16,636 nucleotides of DNA, from contig CAMNVD010000018.1 of assembly GCA_946562005.1 (NCBI GenBank), forward strand, positions 1 through 16,636. The letters are read 5' to 3'. Made by a program: the position numbers and the translations under genes. The DNA comes from an uncultured Clostridia bacterium. Its GTDB lineage: Bacteria; Bacillota; Dehalobacteriia; UBA4068; JAAVYR01. Below, piece after piece: positions 14,528 through 16,636 of the stretch; position 1 is the stretch's first letter; every line of letters begins with the position of its first letter. Below the pieces are notes generated by a model. That model ran no database searches, was not told the origin of the DNA, and saw only the letters and a list, made by a program, of their open reading frames with translations.

Positions 14528-14560
14528 AAAAAAAGAGAGCAGATATTCCTATCTACTCTC
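14528..14560. terminator. Terminator between XRE and rubrerythrin genes
   Basis: GAGAG-C-AGATA pairs with TATCT-A-CTCTC around TTCC (one mismatch). On the minus strand it is followed by seven T, a good terminator for the rubrerythrin gene. On the plus strand only a loose T-rich run follows. Confidence 0.8.
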
Positions 14561-14595
14561 CTATTATTTTATGATAACTTATGTAGCTGAGGTGA

Positions 14596-15144
14596 TTATT
14601 TCCCGAAGTAACGGGCGAGTAACCCTGCAAAGCCTTTGCCGTGTCTTGCTTCATCTTTGCACATTTCATGCACGGTGTCATGGATGGCGTCATAGTTTAA
14701 TTCTTTTGCAAGAGTAGCCAGGTCTTTTTTCCCTTGGCAAGCACCATGTTCAGCAGCTACACGCATTTCCAAGTTTTTCTTGGTGCAAGGAGTTACCACT
14801 TCACCCAATAATTCTGCAAATTTTGCAGCGTGTTCTGCTTCTTCAAAAGCATAGCGACGATAAGCTTCAGCGATTTCCGGATAGCCTTCTCTATCAGCTT
14901 GACGGCTCATAGCCAAGTACATCCCTACTTCAGTGCATTCGCCCATGAAGTTTGCTTGTAATCCTTCTACGACTCTTTGGTCTAAGCCTTGAGCAACACC
15001 GATTTTGTGTTCGTCAGCATATACCATTTCTTCATCATTACTTTCTACGAATTTGTCAGCACCAGCTTGGCATACCGGGCATTTTTCCGGAGCTTCATCT
15101 CCATAATGTACATAACCACAAATTTGGCAAACAAATTTTTTCAT
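14596..15144 (-). CDS. Reverse rubrerythrin
   Basis: A 182-residue peroxide-detoxifying iron protein with the domain order of reverse rubrerythrins. A rubredoxin domain comes first (C6/C9 and C22/C25 in CQICGYVHYGDEAPEKCPVC), followed by the four-helix diiron domain. Diiron ligands appear in GECTE (E69/E72), EEAEH (E102, H105), AAEHG (E132) and DEARH (E165, H168). Family members take electrons through the rubredoxin site to reduce hydrogen peroxide, and sometimes oxygen, in anaerobes. AAAGGAG precedes the ATG by eight bases. It is transcribed alone and divergently from a MATE gene, with a perfect inverted repeat (15179-15202) between them that may control both. Length is normal. Confidence 0.95.
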   Translation of the reverse strand: MKKFVCQICGYVHYGDEAPEKCPVCQAGADKFVESNDEEMVYADEHKIGVAQGLDQRVVEGLQANFMGECTEVGMYLAMSRQADREGYPEIAEAYRRYAFEEAEHAAKFAELLGEVVTPCTKKNLEMRVAAEHGACQGKKDLATLAKELNYDAIHDTVHEMCKDEARHGKGFAGLLARYFGK

Positions 15145-15171
15145 TGCAAAATCTCCTTTTTGGTATATAAT
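15144..15171 (+). promoter_or_regulatory. Candidate promoter of the MATE gene
   Basis: TTGCAA (15144-15149), 16 bases, consensus TATAAT (15166-15171). It overlaps the rubrerythrin ribosome binding site on the other strand. Transcription would start near 15178, at the edge of the inverted repeat. Confidence 0.5.
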
Positions 15172-15178
15172 GTTATTT

Positions 15179-15202
15179 ATTCCTAATGATTTTATTAGGA
15201 AT
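15179..15202. promoter_or_regulatory. Operator-like inverted repeat between rubrerythrin and MATE
   Basis: ATTCCTAAT (15179-15187) and ATTAGGAAT (15194-15202) are perfect 9-bp arms with a 6-base centre, midway between the divergent genes and at the predicted MATE start point. It does not fit a consensus PerR box (TTATAAT-N-ATTATAA) base for base. Confidence 0.6.
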
Positions 15203-15271
15203 TTTTATCATTAATATACCAGATTTTTTGACAAAAATCAAGAATTTCTTTGGAAAAGGTGGTGCTTATTT

Positions 15272-16636
15272 ATGGAAAATTCGACACAAACAGAAAACCG
15301 CAAAGAGCGGAAACTGTCTGCGCCAGCAGCAGTAAATCTCACAGAGGGAACACCTTGGAAACAATTGATTTGGTTCACCCTTCCCATGCTTATCGGTAAC
15401 GTCTTCCAGCAGCTATATAATATGGCAGACAGCATTATCGTCGGCAACTACGTTGGGAAAGACGCCCTGGGTGCAGTAGGGATTGGCTTTCCCATTATTT
15501 TTCTAACTGTCGCCTTCTTCATGGGCCTTACCATGGGCGCCAGCGTCCTCATTTCTCAGTTTTTTGGCGCCGGAGACCAGCGCAATTTAAAGAAAACCAT
15601 TGATACCACTTGCGTTACCCTTTTTGTTACAGCTTTAGTCATGACGGTAGTAGGTCTATGCACCAGCCGCTTCATGCTGGAAATGATGCAGACTCCGCCC
15701 TCTCTTTTGCCCCAAGCCAAAGCATACTTAGATATTATCTTCATCGGTATGATTGCATCTGCCGGTTATAATACCGTCAGCGCTATTTTGAGGGGGTTAG
15801 GAGACACAAAAACACCTCTTTACTTCCTGATTATTGCCACCATTGTGAATATTGTCTTAGACCTTGTTTTTATTCTGTGGTTTGATATGGGTGTAGCAGG
15901 GGTTGCTTGGGCGACCATCATTGCCCAACTGTTCTCCTTTATCGTTAGCGTGATTTATGTCAATAAATATTACAAGACCATTCACTTCGGACTAAAAGGT
16001 TTGGAATTTGATGGCCAGATTTTAAAATCCATTTTTATGATTGGCCTTCCCGCCGGCATCCAACAAATGGTGGTTTCCGTCGGCTTCATCGTACTACAAA
16101 GCATGATAAACTCTTTCGGGGAAGATGTTATCTCAGGCTTTAACGCCGCCTCCAAGCTAGACTCTTTTGCGATTATGCCTATTATGAATTTCGGTATGGC
16201 CATCTCTACTTTTGTAGCCCAAAATGTAGGCGCACAAAAAACAGATAGAGTCAAAGAGGGTAGCAACGCTTCTATTCTCACTTGCATGGTGGTATCCATC
16301 CTTATCAGCGCTGGGCTTTGGCTCTTTTGCGAACCACTGCTCCGGCTCTTCAATAAGGACCCAGGAGTCATTGCAGCCGGCGCTGACTATATCTATCGTG
16401 TAGTACCATTCTACGTCCTCTTAGGGCTGACATTTATTTATTCCGGTATTATGCGCGGATATGGTGCTGCCTTTATCCCGATGCTTATCTCCGTTTTCAC
16501 CCAGATTATCATTCGCTTACCTAGCGCTTATTACTTGGTAAAAGCGCTAGACTCTGCCAATGGCATTTGGTGGTCCTTCCCCGTCAGCTGGGTACTAGGC
16601 TTCCTTCTCTGCTATGGCTACTATAAATTTGGCAGC
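15272..16636 (+). CDS. MATE-family efflux transporter, 3' end beyond the window
   Basis: The first 455 residues of a multidrug and toxin extrusion transporter, open to the right edge. After a hydrophilic N-terminus of about 25 residues come many hydrophobic helices with MATE hallmarks: TLPMLIGNVFQQLYNMADSI, VGNYVGKDALGAVG, GAGDQRNLKKT, ILRGLGDTKTPLYF near residues 171-184, and the second-half repeat GLPAGIQQMVVSVGF. These antiporters use Na+ or H+ gradients to expel organic cations and other toxic compounds. With a probable Na+-pumping V-ATPase in the same window, Na+ coupling is possible but not shown. The ATG follows AAGGTGGTG. Family proteins are about 450-480 residues, so little is missing. 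Confidence 0.95.
   Translation, partial: MENSTQTENRKERKLSAPAAVNLTEGTPWKQLIWFTLPMLIGNVFQQLYNMADSIIVGNYVGKDALGAVGIGFPIIFLTVAFFMGLTMGASVLISQFFGAGDQRNLKKTIDTTCVTLFVTALVMTVVGLCTSRFMLEMMQTPPSLLPQAKAYLDIIFIGMIASAGYNTVSAILRGLGDTKTPLYFLIIATIVNIVLDLVFILWFDMGVAGVAWATIIAQLFSFIVSVIYVNKYYKTIHFGLKGLEFDGQILKSIFMIGLPAGIQQMVVSVGFIVLQSMINSFGEDVISGFNAASKLDSFAIMPIMNFGMAISTFVAQNVGAQKTDRVKEGSNASILTCMVVSILISAGLWLFCEPLLRLFNKDPGVIAAGADYIYRVVPFYVLLGLTFIYSGIMRGYGAAFIPMLISVFTQIIIRLPSAYYLVKALDSANGIWWSFPVSWVLGFLLCYGYYKFGS

Noticed and set aside
15179..15202. PerR box in front of rubrerythrin
   Set aside because: PerR would be expected for a peroxide gene, but the arms ATTCCTAAT/ATTAGGAAT do not match the TTATAAT-N-ATTATAA consensus and carry G/C in fixed positions.
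15982..16371. Minus-strand 129-codon frame in the MATE gene
   Set aside because: It is antisense to a transporter with clear family motifs and lacks a ribosome binding site.

Overview
The window looks like a chromosomal segment from an anaerobic, low-to-mid GC Firmicute. My best guess is a gut-type Negativicute. The guess rests on a bacterial V-type ATPase operon, a reverse rubrerythrin, an AzlCD branched-chain amino acid exporter and strong AGGAGG ribosome binding sites with some TTG and GTG starts. I could not test the taxonomy by search.

Left part (1-7130, all on the minus strand): a V-type ATPase operon read right to left in the order G/H-I-K-E-C-F-A-B. Subunit B runs off the left edge, and D would be expected just beyond it. 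This is the order of the Na+-pumping ntp operon of Enterococcus hirae, and the K rotor subunit keeps the residues that bind Na+ in that enzyme, so Na+ transport is the best reading. Genes overlap or nearly touch, and one good sigma-70 promoter precedes the first gene. Subunit I carries an apparent one-base frameshift near 5157-5170 that disconnects its conserved C-terminal membrane part.

Middle (7291-10548): azlCD on the minus strand with its own extended -10 promoter and terminator, divergent from typA/bipA, a translational GTPase with a consensus promoter and a strong terminator.

Accessory stretch (10549-12220): almost no metabolic genes. It holds an inverted pair of about 105-bp two-hairpin repeats whose arms differ by compensatory changes; two small XRE regulators, one followed by a small protein of unknown function; the broken tail of a third XRE regulator beside a REP-like palindrome; 18-bp direct repeats; and two long hairpins sharing AAAGAACA/TGTTCTTT arms that frame the XRE genes.

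Right part (12300-16636): a monocistronic SDR oxidoreductase whose -35 lies in a palindrome; a zinc-ribbon membrane protein divergent from another small XRE regulator across a region with three CAAATATTT motifs; and a reverse rubrerythrin divergent from a MATE efflux gene (cut by the right edge) across a perfect 9-bp inverted repeat. The SDR and rubrerythrin/MATE palindromes share TCCTA/TAGGA half-sites, so a common regulator is conceivable.

No tRNA, rRNA, CRISPR array, transposase or integrase was seen. The most unusual items are the paired two-hairpin repeats, the subunit I frameshift and the possible shared operator.
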